Assembly: GCF_000282335.1 (NCBI RefSeq)
Contig: NZ_AKJM01000038.1
Coordinates: forward strand, 32,899-96,898
Length of the DNA stretch: 64,000 bases
Direction: 5' to 3'
DNA from: Pseudomonas sp. GM48
GTDB taxonomy: Bacteria > Pseudomonadota > Gammaproteobacteria > Pseudomonadales > Pseudomonadaceae
Below are positions 9,218 through 18,103 of this stretch, piece after piece. The position numbers and the translations under genes are program-made. Positions within the stretch are counted from its first letter, which is position 1, and every line of letters starts with the position of its first letter. The notes beneath the pieces are model-generated. The model saw only the letters and a program-made list of their open reading frames with translations, made no database searches and had not been told where the DNA came from.

Positions 9218-9664
9218 TCAGCGCAGCTTCTTGATGCGTTCGCTTGGGCTGATCACGTCCGTCAGGCGGATGCCGAACTTCTCGTTGACCACCACCACTT
9301 CGCCGTGGGCGATGAGCGTGCCATTGACCAGCACGTCCAGCGGCTCACCGGCCAGGCGATCAAGCTCGATCACCGAACCCTGGTTCAGTTGCAGCAAGTT
9401 GCGGATGTTGATGTCAGTGCTGCCCACTTCCATGGAAATCGACACCGGGATGTCGAGGATCACGTCCAGGTTCGGGCCTTCGAGGCTGACCGGATCGTTG
9501 TTTCTCGGCACGCTGCCGAACTCTTCCATTGGCAGGCGGTTGGACGCGGAACTGCCGGAATCGGCTGCCAGCAGGGCGTCGATGTCGGCTTGCCCGGCAT
9601 CACCGGTTTCTTCCAGGGCCGCGGCCCACTCATCGGCCAGAGCCTGGTCGTCTTGCGTGTTCAT
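9218..9664 (-). CDS. fliN: Flagellar motor switch protein FliN
   Basis: C-ring protein forming the bottom of the rotor switch and binding FliH-FliI during export. The C-terminal SpoA domain (about 65-145; LDVILDIPVSISMEVG, NEKFGIRLTDVIS) is clear, after an acidic, alanine-rich N terminus of about 60 residues. The frame stays open to a TTG at 9688, but the ATG at 9664 (MNTQDDQALADEW) has a GAGGA ten bases upstream and gives 148 residues, so it is preferred. It lies downstream of fliM in the fliLMNOPQR operon. Confidence 0.95.
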   Translation of the reverse strand: MNTQDDQALADEWAAALEETGDAGQADIDALLAADSGSSASNRLPMEEFGSVPRNNDPVSLEGPNLDVILDIPVSISMEVGSTDINIRNLLQLNQGSVIELDRLAGEPLDVLVNGTLIAHGEVVVVNEKFGIRLTDVISPSERIKKLR

Positions 9665-9730
9665 ATTGTCAGTGTCCTCGGCGAGCAAAAGTTCAGAATT
9701 CGGTTAATCGCGAATGGGTACGAGCGCCGG

Positions 9731-10699
9731 TCAACGGCGCTCGATCGGCTCGATCACTTGCAACGCCAGGTTGCCCTTGTGCGAGCCCATCTTGACCTTG
9801 AAGGCCGGCACGCCGTTGGCGCGCATGATCATTTCTTCCGGCATCTCGACCGGGATCACATCCCCCGGCTGCATGTGCAGGATGTCGCGCAGGCGCAGCT
9901 GACGACGAGCCACCGTCGCACCGATCGGCACGTCGACGTCCAGCACGTCCTGGCGCAAGGCGTTGACCCAGCGCTCGTCCTGGTCGTCGAGGTCCGACTG
10001 GAAGCCGGCGTCGAGCATTTCGCGCACCGGCTCGATCATCGAGTACGGCATGGTCACGTGCAGATCGCCGCCACCGCCATCGAGCTCGATGTGGAAGGTC
10101 GACACCACAATGGCTTCGCTCGGACCGACGATGTTGGCCATGGCCGGGTTCACTTCCGAGTTGATGTACTCGAAGTTGACTTCCATGATCGCCTGCCAGG
10201 CTTCCTTCAAATCGACGAACGCCTGCTCCAGCACCATGCGCACAACACGCAGCTCGGTCGGCGTGAATTCACGCCCCTCGATCTTTGCGTGCCGGCCGTC
10301 ACCGCCGAAGAAGTTGTCCACCAGCTTGAACACCAGCTTGGCGTCGAGAATGAACAGCGCGGTGCCGCGCAAGGGTTTGATCTTGACCAGGTTGAGACTG
10401 GTCGGCACGTACAGCGAGTGCACGTATTCGCCGAACTTCATCACCTGCACGCCGCCGACCGCCACGTCTGCCGAGCGACGCAGCATGTTGAACATGCTGA
10501 TGCGGGTATAGCGGGCGAAACGCTCGTTGATCATTTCCAGGGTCGGCATGCGTCCACGGACGATGCGATCCTGGCTGGTCAGGTCGTAGCTTTTGACGCT
10601 GCCGGGTTCGGCAGCGTTTTCGGTCTGTACCAGACCGTCATCGACGCCATGCAGCAGCGCGTCGATCTCATCCTGGGACAGCAGGTCCTGCACGGCCAT
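9731..10699 (-). CDS. fliM: Flagellar motor switch protein FliM
   Basis: C-ring protein that binds phospho-CheY and FliG. 322 residues. The N-terminal CheY-binding peptide is present (DLLSQDEIDALLHGV, residues 4-18), followed by the middle CheC-like domain (about 45-235, including GGDGR) and the C-terminal SpoA domain (about 245-315) that pairs with FliN. It lies nine bases downstream of fliL. Length and motifs are normal. Confidence 0.98.
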   Translation of the reverse strand: MAVQDLLSQDEIDALLHGVDDGLVQTENAAEPGSVKSYDLTSQDRIVRGRMPTLEMINERFARYTRISMFNMLRRSADVAVGGVQVMKFGEYVHSLYVPTSLNLVKIKPLRGTALFILDAKLVFKLVDNFFGGDGRHAKIEGREFTPTELRVVRMVLEQAFVDLKEAWQAIMEVNFEYINSEVNPAMANIVGPSEAIVVSTFHIELDGGGGDLHVTMPYSMIEPVREMLDAGFQSDLDDQDERWVNALRQDVLDVDVPIGATVARRQLRLRDILHMQPGDVIPVEMPEEMIMRANGVPAFKVKMGSHKGNLALQVIEPIERR

Positions 10700-10708
10700 G
10701 TCGTGTTC

Positions 10709-11212
10709 CTACTGCAGTACGAAATTAGTGAAAAGCAACTGTTCGATCACCACTTTGCCAAGCTCTTTCTGCGCCACTTCCTGCACGCTGGCGGTGGCCT
10801 TCTGCCGTAGCATTTCCTGACCGACCGGCGACGCGAGGGTCGCAAAGTCCTGCCCGGAGAACAGCATGACCAGGTTATTGCGGATGACCGGCATATGGAC
10901 CTTGAGTGCATCCAGATCCGCCTGGTTACGGGCGAGCATGGTGATGCTTACTTGCATGTAGCGCTGGCGACCGTTCTGGTTGAAATTGGCCACGAAAGCC
11001 GGCGCCATCGACTCGAAAATCGCTGGCTGCTTGCCGACGGGAGCGGTTTGCGCCACGTCGGCGGCAGGCTTGCTCTGAGCGCTGTGCATGAAGTACCAGG
11101 TCGCCCCCACGGACACACCAATCGCCAGCAGCAGGGCCACCACGATCACGATAATCAGCTTGAGTTTGCCTTTGGTTGCGGGGTCTTTTACTGCTGCGTC
11201 GCTCTTCGCCAT
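10709..11212 (-). CDS. fliL: Flagellar basal body-associated protein FliL
   Basis: Single-span inner-membrane protein that associates with stators and the basal body and affects torque. 167 residues: short cytoplasmic lysine-rich N terminus, one membrane helix at about 18-40 (LIIVIVVALLLAIGVSVGA), then a periplasmic domain with the family end VIEQLLFTNFVLQ. First gene of the fliLMNOPQR-flhB run, with a strong -24/-12 element 52 bp upstream. Confidence 0.97.
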   Translation of the reverse strand: MAKSDAAVKDPATKGKLKLIIVIVVALLLAIGVSVGATWYFMHSAQSKPAADVAQTAPVGKQPAIFESMAPAFVANFNQNGRQRYMQVSITMLARNQADLDALKVHMPVIRNNLVMLFSGQDFATLASPVGQEMLRQKATASVQEVAQKELGKVVIEQLLFTNFVLQ

Positions 11213-11263
11213 GCCAATAATCCGTCACTATTCGGGTTTTCACAGTCGCACGGCAAGGCAAGA

Positions 11264-11278
11264 GCAAGTGTTATGCCA
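11264..11278 (-). promoter_or_regulatory. Sigma-54 promoter upstream of fliL
   Basis: Minus-strand sequence TGGCAT-N5-TTGC fits the RpoN consensus TGGCAC-N5-TTGC with one difference. The predicted start near 11253 leaves a leader of about 40 bases before fliL. The promoter ends one base before a REP palindrome (11280-11377) that occupies the upstream region where a FleQ site would be expected. Confidence 0.75.
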
Positions 11279-11279
11279 T

Positions 11280-11377
11280 GTAGGAGCGAGCCTGCTCGCG
11301 AAGAATTCAAGAGCGCCGCGTTTAGCCAATAAACACGCGCTATCGTTAACGATCATCGCGAGCAAGCTCGCTCCTAC
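11280..11377. repeat. REP-type palindrome between fliL and fliK
   Basis: Two 22-base arms (11280-11301 and 11356-11377) starting GTAGGAGCGAGCCTGCTCG are complementary with one mismatch and are separated by 54 bases. This is a REP/REPIN arrangement with a GTAGGAGCGAGC core, related to but distinct from the GTGGGAGCGGGC repeats elsewhere. It lies 17 bases past the fliK stop, so it would also form the 3' end of the fliK transcript. Confidence 0.85.
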
Positions 11378-11394
11378 AGGGGGTTTGCGTTTGA

Positions 11395-12771
11395 TCAGGC
11401 GTAGTAATCGACCGCGCTGGAGCCGATCACGCTGGTGGTATTGGCAGCCACCTCAGCAATGCCCGGAGCCATGTCGTCATCCATTGAATCGAGGCGACCG
11501 CCGCTGGTGCTGGTCCGCCCGCTTTGACTTTGCCGGGCTTGTTCCTGACCTTGCTGCGAACCACGGGACTGGTCCGAAACGTTGACATCGACCTGCCCCA
11601 TGCCCTGCTGCGCAAACATGTCGCGCAAGCGATGCACCTGGCCGTCCAGCGCCTCACGGACCCCCGGATGCGCACTCATGAACGTGACCTGAGTCTGCTG
11701 GTCGGGAACCATGTTCACCCGAATGTCCAGACGCCCAAGCTCAGCGGGCTGCAACTGGATGTCCGCGGCCTTGAGATTGGCACTGGACAGGTACATGACC
11801 CGGTTCACCACCTCTTCGGTCCAGCCGCTCTGGTGCATGGCGATCGGCTGGTTCACCGGCAAGGCATTGGCGGTCTTCGGTGTGGCCGCCTGGGTCAGCG
11901 CTGCCAGGCGGTTGGCGAAATCATCGACACGGGTGTCGCTGCTGGCGGATTTGAGGTCCTTCAGACCGTCATCGATCAACCCGCTGAACGCCTTGTCGTC
12001 GCCCTGGCTGGTGCTGTTCTTGTCAGACTGAACATCCAGCATGGCCGCCATGCCGGCGGTAAAGTTTTGCGCCGATGTCAGCTCACCGTCAGCCTGGGCT
12101 TGCGCCTGTGTCGGAGCAGCCTTGGGCTGCGCCTGACTGGTGGCCGATACGTGACCGCTCTGCTCCATCGCCAGGCGCACTGCCGGCAATGCATCGAGAG
12201 GATCGGTCGAGGGATCGAAATCGCCATCGGTCATGGCCAGTGCCGGCGCAGCTGTAGCTGTCGCTGTAGTCGACGCCGTAGCAGCTGCGGCAACCGGCGC
12301 TTCAACGGCAGGCTGCACGGTGTCGGCAACGACGGGGGCTACCGGTGCCGGCACTACAGGCTGAAGGACTTGCTGCAAAGAAGGATCAAGAGCCGGATCG
12401 AGCGGCGCGGCATCCACGACCGGAGTCTGATCGGCGTCTGACGCTTTATCGTCGGCGGACTTGTCGTCAGCCTGCACCGGCGCGTCGGCAGGCAAGGATT
12501 TGCCGCCATCGGCAACCACCGGTTCCCCGGCGGCAGATTTGTCGTCGCCAGCGTCTGTTTTTCCGGCGACATCAGCGGTTTTGTCGCGACCCGGCTTGCC
12601 CGAGGCATCCGCCAACGCACCGGGCTTGTTCTGGGCCTGATTGGCATAGACATGCGCGAAGCTTGCGGCCTTGTCCCCGGGCTCAGCGACCAGCGCCGGA
12701 GGATTGGCGGAGGCGGCCTGAGTCTTGGCCTGCCTGGAGGCCTGAAGCAGAATATTGGGGGTAACGGGCAT
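11395..12771 (-). CDS. fliK: Flagellar hook-length control protein FliK
   Basis: Secreted molecular ruler that measures hook length and triggers the FlhB specificity switch. 458 residues. The long N-terminal region (about 1-330) is rich in Ala, Asp, Pro, Lys and Gln, low-complexity and probably extended, as expected for the ruler. The conserved C-terminal switch domain (about 335-415) contains LQLQPAELGRLDIRV, and a Gln/Ser-rich tail (GSQQGQEQARQSQSG) follows. Start MPVTPNILLQASRQAK. Its own sigma-54 promoter lies 52 bp upstream and a REP palindrome follows the stop. Confidence 0.95.
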   Translation of the reverse strand: MPVTPNILLQASRQAKTQAASANPPALVAEPGDKAASFAHVYANQAQNKPGALADASGKPGRDKTADVAGKTDAGDDKSAAGEPVVADGGKSLPADAPVQADDKSADDKASDADQTPVVDAAPLDPALDPSLQQVLQPVVPAPVAPVVADTVQPAVEAPVAAAATASTTATATAAPALAMTDGDFDPSTDPLDALPAVRLAMEQSGHVSATSQAQPKAAPTQAQAQADGELTSAQNFTAGMAAMLDVQSDKNSTSQGDDKAFSGLIDDGLKDLKSASSDTRVDDFANRLAALTQAATPKTANALPVNQPIAMHQSGWTEEVVNRVMYLSSANLKAADIQLQPAELGRLDIRVNMVPDQQTQVTFMSAHPGVREALDGQVHRLRDMFAQQGMGQVDVNVSDQSRGSQQGQEQARQSQSGRTSTSGGRLDSMDDDMAPGIAEVAANTTSVIGSSAVDYYA

Positions 12772-12822
12772 GAAACGGTCTCCGCTGCACGGGGCTCGTA
12801 AGTACAGTTGGAAGAATTAACT

Positions 12823-12837
12823 GCAAAGGTCGAGCCA
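12823..12837 (-). promoter_or_regulatory. Sigma-54 promoter upstream of fliK
   Basis: Minus-strand TGGCTCG-N4-TTGC differs from the RpoN consensus TGGCACG-N4-TTGC at a single position. Predicted start near 12812, about 40 bases before the fliK ATG. It lies in the 100-bp hptB-fliK gap, so fliK is probably transcribed separately from the hsb genes. Confidence 0.75.
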
Positions 12838-12871
12838 GTTTCACTCGAAGGAGATCAAACGCAGCGAATAC

Positions 12872-13234
12872 TCAGATTTTCGCCGGGCAACGCTGTCGTT
12901 CAGCTTCGTATTGAGGCCGGATACCGGCGAACTCGCGGTCGATTTCACGGACCAGTTCCTGAACGGCGGCCCATGGCAAATCTTTGGCCTGCTGTTCAAG
13001 TTGATGGCATAGCTCGGCCAGCCTGAGTGCGCCCATGTTGCTGCAGCTGCCTTTGAAGCTATGGGCGGTTTCAACGAGTAGTGCGGCACTGTCAGCCGTT
13101 CTCACAGCCGCTCTCAGGACTTTCAGGCGCTCTTCGGAGTCCGCAAGAAAGACATCCAGCAGTTCCGGATAGCCGTCTTCCATCACTTCGCGCAATGCAC
13201 TCAGCACGTCGCGATCCACATGTTTGTCGTCCAC
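12872..13234 (-). CDS. hptB: Histidine phosphotransfer protein HptB
   Basis: Phosphorelay carrier; in P. aeruginosa HptB receives phosphate from several hybrid sensor kinases and passes it to HsbR, controlling swarming and biofilm. The 120-residue four-helix Hpt domain has the phosphorylatable H58 in the motif AHSFKGSCSNMG. The start is GTG at 13234, with GGGAG seven bases upstream. It lies 15 bases after hsbR, in the conserved hsbA-hsbR-hptB order next to fliK. Acidic N terminus; no truncation. Confidence 0.93.
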   Translation of the reverse strand: MDDKHVDRDVLSALREVMEDGYPELLDVFLADSEERLKVLRAAVRTADSAALLVETAHSFKGSCSNMGALRLAELCHQLEQQAKDLPWAAVQELVREIDREFAGIRPQYEAERQRCPAKI

Positions 13235-13249
13235 TTGCTCACTCCCTGA

Positions 13250-14971
13250 TCAAGAATGCGCGGAGTATGCCTGAGCGTCCCAGATAAACTCCACGCGTGC
13301 ACTTCGACCATCGTCGGTCCAGCGGGCATTACGCCCCAACTGGCGGATCAGACTGACCCCACGTCCCGACAGGCGGATGTCATCCACCGGCCTTGCCATC
13401 ACCCGCTGGACATCAAAACCCTTGCCGCTGTCTTCGATGTGAATCTTCAGGCAACCGCCGTCGTCTGTTGGTGTCACCTGAAAATGCAACCGAACATAGC
13501 CTTCCTGCAGCTCGTCCAGCCGGGTATTGCGCTCTTCATAATACCGCGCAAACCCCGAGGCATCGCGCTTGAGGTTCGAATCCAGCCCCAGTACGCCATG
13601 CTCCAGCGCATTGGAATAGAGTTCCGCCAGCACACTGTAGAGCGCTCCGCTTTGCGCCCGAAGGCCATGGACCTCAAGCAACAATTGCAACAGATAGGGT
13701 AATGGATTGAATCGCTTGAGCGTGGCGGCGCGAAACTCGAAACTCACCGACCAGTCCAGCGGACAGGACTGGCCGCTGTCGGAGTAGACCAACGCCGGCG
13801 CAGTGATCTGTGCCGGCTCCAGCAGGCTGATCTCGACCATGCTGACATCGTCGCGGGCTTCTCCGCCGAAATGACGCAGCGCTTGCTTGATCTCTTCGAA
13901 CAACGCATCCGGATGGCGATTGGCGGCAAACACCTGCTGCAATCGCCGCACGCCAAACAACTGATCATTGGCGTCGCAGGTGTCGATCACGCCATCGGAC
14001 AGGAGAAACACCCGATCCCCGAGCGCCATGGGAAACACCTCGGTACGCTCATCGAAGGATTCCGGGCTCAGCACCCCCAAAGGCAGGTGCCGCGCCGGCA
14101 GAGGGGTGCGCTCGCCACTGGCAATGCGGTGCAGGTAACCGTCCGGCATTCCGCCGTTCCAGACTTCCACTGAACGACGCTGAAAACTCAGGCACAACAT
14201 CGTGGCACAACAGAACATGTCCACCGGCAGGATGCGCTTGAGCTTGGCATTCATCTCGCGCAGGGTTTCTGCCAGGCCGTAGCCCTTGGTGGTCATCCCG
14301 TAGAAGACTTCGGCCAAGGGCATGGCGCCCACCGCCGCCGGCAAGCCGTGGCCGGTAAAGTCGCCCAGCAACACATGCATGTCTCCGGCCGGCGTGAACG
14401 CGGCCAGCAACAGGTCGCCGTTGAACAGCGCATAGGGCGATTGCAGATAACGGATATTCGGAGCGGCATTCAGGCAGCCCGAGTGCGCCACCTTGTCGAA
14501 AACAGCCTTGGCCACGCGCTGCTCGTTGAGCAGGTAGTCGTGATGCCTGGCGATCTGGTCACGCTGTTGCAGCACGGTATCTTGCAAGCGTCGCAAGCGA
14601 TCCATTGCCTTGATCTTGGCAGCGAGAATCACCTGGTTATAGGGTTTCGCCAGAAAGTCGTCACCGCCGACCTCCAGACAACGGGCCAGGGCTTCACTCT
14701 CGGACAACGAAGTGAGGAAGATGATCGGCACCAGGGTTTCCCCGGCCAGGGCCTTGATTTGCCGGGCCGCCTCGAAGCCGTCCATGACCGGCATCATCGC
14801 ATCCATCAACACCAGGTGCGGTCGTTGCTGGCGAAACGCGTCGACCGCTTCGATGCCGTTGGCCGCCGTCAGCACTTCGTGCCCCTGGCGGCGCAGGATG
14901 CTCGACAACAGCATGCGATCGGCGGCGCTGTCCTCGGCAATCAGGATCGTCAGCGGCTCCTGTGGCTGCAT
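13250..14971 (-). CDS. hsbR: HsbR-type response regulator with PP2C phosphatase and kinase domains
   Basis: Three-domain partner-switch regulator: a receiver (about 8-125, phospho-acceptor D57 in LVLMDAMMPVMDG), a SpoIIE/PP2C-like phosphatase (about 190-385, with LLGDFTGHGLPAAVGAMPL and a C-terminal GGEARDDVSMVEI) and a GHKL anti-sigma-type ATPase (about 410-573, with ELYSNALEHGVLGL and IEDSGKGFD). In P. aeruginosa HsbR phosphorylates or dephosphorylates the antagonist HsbA according to HptB signalling. The frame is open to a TTG at 14980; the ATG at 14971 is preferred, giving 573 residues. It lies five bases after hsbA. Confidence 0.93.
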   Translation of the reverse strand: MQPQEPLTILIAEDSAADRMLLSSILRRQGHEVLTAANGIEAVDAFRQQRPHLVLMDAMMPVMDGFEAARQIKALAGETLVPIIFLTSLSESEALARCLEVGGDDFLAKPYNQVILAAKIKAMDRLRRLQDTVLQQRDQIARHHDYLLNEQRVAKAVFDKVAHSGCLNAAPNIRYLQSPYALFNGDLLLAAFTPAGDMHVLLGDFTGHGLPAAVGAMPLAEVFYGMTTKGYGLAETLREMNAKLKRILPVDMFCCATMLCLSFQRRSVEVWNGGMPDGYLHRIASGERTPLPARHLPLGVLSPESFDERTEVFPMALGDRVFLLSDGVIDTCDANDQLFGVRRLQQVFAANRHPDALFEEIKQALRHFGGEARDDVSMVEISLLEPAQITAPALVYSDSGQSCPLDWSVSFEFRAATLKRFNPLPYLLQLLLEVHGLRAQSGALYSVLAELYSNALEHGVLGLDSNLKRDASGFARYYEERNTRLDELQEGYVRLHFQVTPTDDGGCLKIHIEDSGKGFDVQRVMARPVDDIRLSGRGVSLIRQLGRNARWTDDGRSARVEFIWDAQAYSAHS

Positions 14972-14976
14972 GGTAA

Positions 14977-15285
14977 TCAACTGATGTCGAACAGCTTGTC
15001 GAAGTTGGAAATGGCGAGGATTTTGCGCACGTCGGTACTGCTGTTGATGACGCGCACATCGGAATCATCGCCACCGGCGTGATCGCGTAGCAACAGCAGC
15101 ATGCCCAGGGCCGAGCTGTCGAGGTAGGTGGCGTCTTTCAAATCGACGACTATCGAACTCGGCAACTTGCCGTTGGGGCGCTCATAAGACTCACGAAATT
15201 CCTGATGCTTGGCGTAATCGAATCGTCCTTTGACCGATATCGTCAGCTTTTGTCCATCGGGTGAGACTTCTGTAACAACTGGCAT
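14977..15285 (-). CDS. hsbA: Anti-sigma factor antagonist HsbA (STAS domain)
   Basis: Small STAS protein whose phosphorylation by HsbR decides whether it sequesters the anti-sigma factor FlgM or stimulates the diguanylate cyclase HsbD in P. aeruginosa, linking motility and attachment. 102 residues. The phospho-site motif YLDSSALGMLLLLRDH places candidate serines at 57 and 58 after D56. Start ATG at 15285 is preceded by AAGGAA. It is the first gene of the hsbA-hsbR-hptB set, 212 bp after fliJ; no sigma-54 motif was recognised upstream. No hsbD gene is visible here. Confidence 0.9.
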   Translation of the reverse strand: MPVVTEVSPDGQKLTISVKGRFDYAKHQEFRESYERPNGKLPSSIVVDLKDATYLDSSALGMLLLLRDHAGGDDSDVRVINSSTDVRKILAISNFDKLFDIS

Positions 15286-15386
15286 GTCATGGCTTCCTTG
15301 TCATTGGTAAACCTGCTTGTACAAGGTTTAGCAGTTGGTAGTGGTTGGGGCAAGGCTGGAAATATGTGGAGTCAGCGAGATCGCTT

Positions 15387-15467
15387 TCGCGGGCAAGCCA
15401 CGCTCCCACAGGATTTGCGCCATTTCAAAGTTGGCGAAAAACCTGTGGGAGCGTGGCTTGCCCGCGA
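15387..15467. repeat. REP-type palindrome between hsbA and fliJ
   Basis: Perfect 26-base inverted arms (15387-15412 and 15442-15467), core GTGGGAGCGTGGCTTGCCC, with a 29-base spacer. It lies 31 bases downstream of the fliJ stop and separates the fliE-J transcript from the hsb module. The core is a variant of the GTGGGAGCGGGCTTGCTCG repeats found elsewhere in the window. Confidence 0.88.
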
Positions 15468-15497
15468 TGAATGATAACGCCGTCCACCTGATTCAAT

Positions 15498-15947
15498 TCA
15501 ATACTGATCCTGCCGCGGTAAGCGCTGAGATAATTCGTCCAACAACTTTTGCTCACGCTTGTCTTCAAGCGCCCGCGCTTCATCGGCATAGCGCTGAACC
15601 AGCTTACGCAAACCTTCGACCCGGGCAAACGCCTGCTGCCAGGTTTCCCGAGCCTTGTTCAGATTGTTCTGATGCCAGGCCAGGCTTTGCCGCTGCTGGT
15701 CGATGGCCGTGCCCAATTGCGCGAGAAAGCCCTGATAACCCAGCAGCCACTGGCCCGAGACGCCGCCACTGCCGCGTACGATCCATTGTTCCTGATAGTC
15801 GAGACGGAAGGCTTCGAGGTCGGCGAGTTTACTTTCCGCCAGGCGAACCTGTCCTTGAAAATGTCCCAGGCGCTGGACTGCGGTTTTCTCGGCCTTTTCA
15901 GCCATTTCCACCACAGGCGCCAGCCTTCCTGCCCGACTCTGGGCCAT
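15498..15947 (-). CDS. fliJ: Flagellar export protein FliJ
   Basis: Soluble export component, the central stalk of the FliI ATPase and an escort for chaperones. 149 residues, almost entirely helical with long charged coiled-coil stretches (for example MAEKAEKTAVQRLGHFQGQV, and EDKREQKLLDELSQRL near the C terminus). It lies six bases after fliI and closes the fliEFGHIJ operon. Low sequence conservation, but size, coiled-coil pattern and position are decisive. Confidence 0.95.
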   Translation of the reverse strand: MAQSRAGRLAPVVEMAEKAEKTAVQRLGHFQGQVRLAESKLADLEAFRLDYQEQWIVRGSGGVSGQWLLGYQGFLAQLGTAIDQQRQSLAWHQNNLNKARETWQQAFARVEGLRKLVQRYADEARALEDKREQKLLDELSQRLPRQDQY

Positions 15948-15953
15948 GACCGC

Positions 15954-17321
15954 TTAACCGCCTGCCGCGGGCGCGAAGATCGAGGCGAGATACGCTTCGC
16001 TTTCGCCCAGGCTGATGCTGTCGTTGAGGCCCTGGCGCAGGTACTTGACCAATTGCGGCTGCAGGGAAATCGCCAGATCGGTCTCACGGTCGCCGCCGGC
16101 GACATAGGCGCCAACACTGATCAGGTCGCGGCTTTGCTGGTAACGCGACCACAGTTGCTTGAAGTACTGTGCACGGGTCATATGTTCCGGCGATACCACC
16201 GCCGGCATGACCCGGCTGATGGACGCCTCGATATCAATGGCCGGGTAATGCCCTTCCTCGGCCAGGCGCCGGGACAACACGATGTGTCCGTCGAGCACGC
16301 CCCGCGCCGAGTCGGCAATCGGGTCCTGCTGGTCATCGCCTTCGGACAACACGGTGTAGAACGCCGTGATCGAGCCACCGCCCTTCTCCGCGTTGCCGGC
16401 CCGCTCCACCAGTTTCGGCAGCTTGGCGAACACCGATGGCGGATAGCCCTTGGTCGCCGGCGGCTCGCCGATGGCCAGGGCAATTTCCCGCTGGGCCTGG
16501 GCGAAACGGGTCAGGGAGTCCATGAGCAGCAGGACATTCTTGCCCTTGTCGCGGAAATACTCGGCAATGCGCGTGCAATACATCGCGGCACGCAGACGCA
16601 TCAGGGGCGCATCGTCCGCCGGGGACGCCACCACCACCGAACGCTTGAGCCCTTCTTCGCCGAGAATATGCTCGATGAATTCCTTGACCTCACGACCCCG
16701 CTCACCGATCAGCCCGACGACGATGATGTCGGCCTCGGTGAAGCGCGTCATCATCCCCAGCAACACCGATTTACCGACACCGGTACCGGCAAACAGGCCG
16801 AGCCGCTGACCACGACCGACCGTCAACATGCCGTTGATGCAGCGGATACCGACGTCCAGCGGCTCGCTGATCGGCTCACGCTTGAGCGGGTTGATGGTCG
16901 GGCCATCCATCGGCACCCAGTCCTCGGCCTTCATCCCGCCCTTGCCGTCCAGTGCGCGACCGGCACCGTCGAGTACCCGCCCGAGCATGCTCATGCCCAT
17001 GGGCAGGCGACCGGTATCCGCCAGGGGTACCACTCGGGCGCCGGGTGCGATACCGGCAACACTGCCGACTGGCATCAGAAAGACTTTGCTGCCAGAGAAA
17101 CCCATGACCTCGGCTTCCACCTGCACCGGGTGATAGCTATCGTCATTGATGACCATGCAACGGCTGCCCATGGCGGCGCGCAGGCCCTCGGCTTCGAGGG
17201 TCAGGCCGACCATGCGTAGCAGGCGGCCCTCAAGGATCGGTGCGCCCTCCAGTCCCGTGGCCTCGGCGTAGCTGCCCAGGCGTTTGGCGAAACTGGTGCG
17301 TTCAAGGCGCATCAGGCGCAT
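15954..17321 (-). CDS. fliI: Flagellum-specific ATPase FliI
   Basis: Hexameric F1-beta-like ATPase that energises loading of export substrates. 455 residues with Walker A in [11 protein letters not shown] (175-185), the Walker B region [20 protein letters not shown] and the family motif [14 protein letters not shown]. The chosen ATG at 17321 overlaps the end of fliH by 20 bases; an internal ATG at 17312 (MRLERTSF) is an equally plausible start, and neither has an obvious Shine-Dalgarno. Followed closely by fliJ. Confidence 0.96.
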   Translation of the reverse strand: MRLMRLERTSFAKRLGSYAEATGLEGAPILEGRLLRMVGLTLEAEGLRAAMGSRCMVINDDSYHPVQVEAEVMGFSGSKVFLMPVGSVAGIAPGARVVPLADTGRLPMGMSMLGRVLDGAGRALDGKGGMKAEDWVPMDGPTINPLKREPISEPLDVGIRCINGMLTVGRGQRLGLFAGTGVGKSVLLGMMTRFTEADIIVVGLIGERGREVKEFIEHILGEEGLKRSVVVASPADDAPLMRLRAAMYCTRIAEYFRDKGKNVLLLMDSLTRFAQAQREIALAIGEPPATKGYPPSVFAKLPKLVERAGNAEKGGGSITAFYTVLSEGDDQQDPIADSARGVLDGHIVLSRRLAEEGHYPAIDIEASISRVMPAVVSPEHMTRAQYFKQLWSRYQQSRDLISVGAYVAGGDRETDLAISLQPQLVKYLRQGLNDSISLGESEAYLASIFAPAAGG

Positions 17322-18099
17322 CCGGTTCTGGCGCGGCAGCCGGTTTGCTGTCGGTCGGCAACTCCAGGCTCAGGTCCGGCGCGGCCGGGTGCAAGGACTG
17401 CTCGTGCAACTGATCGAACAGCTTGTCCATCACCCGCGCAACGCGGGTTTCGACTGTGGCGTCGATGCGACTGTGTTCTGTTTCGACCCGGCAACCGCCG
17501 GGCAACAACGATTCGTCCTCGACGATGCGCCAGGTTTCTTCATGGCGTTCGCGAAGGGCTTTGACTTGTTCGAAATCCTGCGGATGGATGTACAGCCGCA
17601 CATTACCCACGCCCAAAGGCAAGAGCTTGAGGGCTTCACGCATGACGTGTTCGATCTGCGTCGAATCGATGGCCAGTTCGCGCTGGATCACCTGTCTGGT
17701 GATGTGTTGCACGAGGTCGACCAGGGATTTTTCGATCTCGGTATCCTGCTCGGCGATGGGCTCGAACAGGTGCGCCATCAGTTGCTCCAGACCGGCGATC
17801 TTGGCAGCCAGCGCTACTTCGGCTTCCTGGCGAACCTTGAGCGTGGTGCTGTGGAAACCTTCCTTCTCGCCCACCGCGAAGCCTTCGTTGTAGGCTTCCT
17901 GACGAATGCTTTCGAGCTCTTCGAGGGTCAGCGGCTGGACTTCCTCCAGCGGCACTTCCTCCATCTCCGGCGGTTCGGGTTCCGGCTCAGGTTCCGGCTC
18001 GGGTTCCGGGGGATCGAAACTGGGCAGCGCCCAGGACTCGAAGCCACCGACATCCCTGGCCCGGATCAGGTCAGTGGGTGCATCATCATTCTTGACCAT
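17302..18099 (-). CDS. fliH: Flagellar assembly protein FliH
   Basis: Negative regulator and anchor of FliI that binds FliN at the C ring. 265 residues. The N-terminal part contains a striking alternating Pro-Glu run (about 30-45) and a further acidic stretch. The C-terminal half (about 120-245) is the conserved FliH/YscL domain, with [15 protein letters not shown] and [16 protein letters not shown]. Start [16 protein letters not shown], four bases after fliG. The PE repeat is a family-typical low-complexity linker, although long here. Confidence 0.95.
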   Translation of the reverse strand: MVKNDDAPTDLIRARDVGGFESWALPSFDPPEPEPEPEPEPEPPEMEEVPLEEVQPLTLEELESIRQEAYNEGFAVGEKEGFHSTTLKVRQEAEVALAAKIAGLEQLMAHLFEPIAEQDTEIEKSLVDLVQHITRQVIQRELAIDSTQIEHVMREALKLLPLGVGNVRLYIHPQDFEQVKALRERHEETWRIVEDESLLPGGCRVETEHSRIDATVETRVARVMDKLFDQLHEQSLHPAAPDLSLELPTDSKPAAAPEPDAPDAP

Positions 18100-18103
18100 G
18101 GCG

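Noticed and set aside
8714..10810. 698-codon plus-strand open frame opposite fliO-fliN-fliM
   Set aside because: Antisense shadow of conserved flagellar genes; no recognisable domain, no ribosome site.
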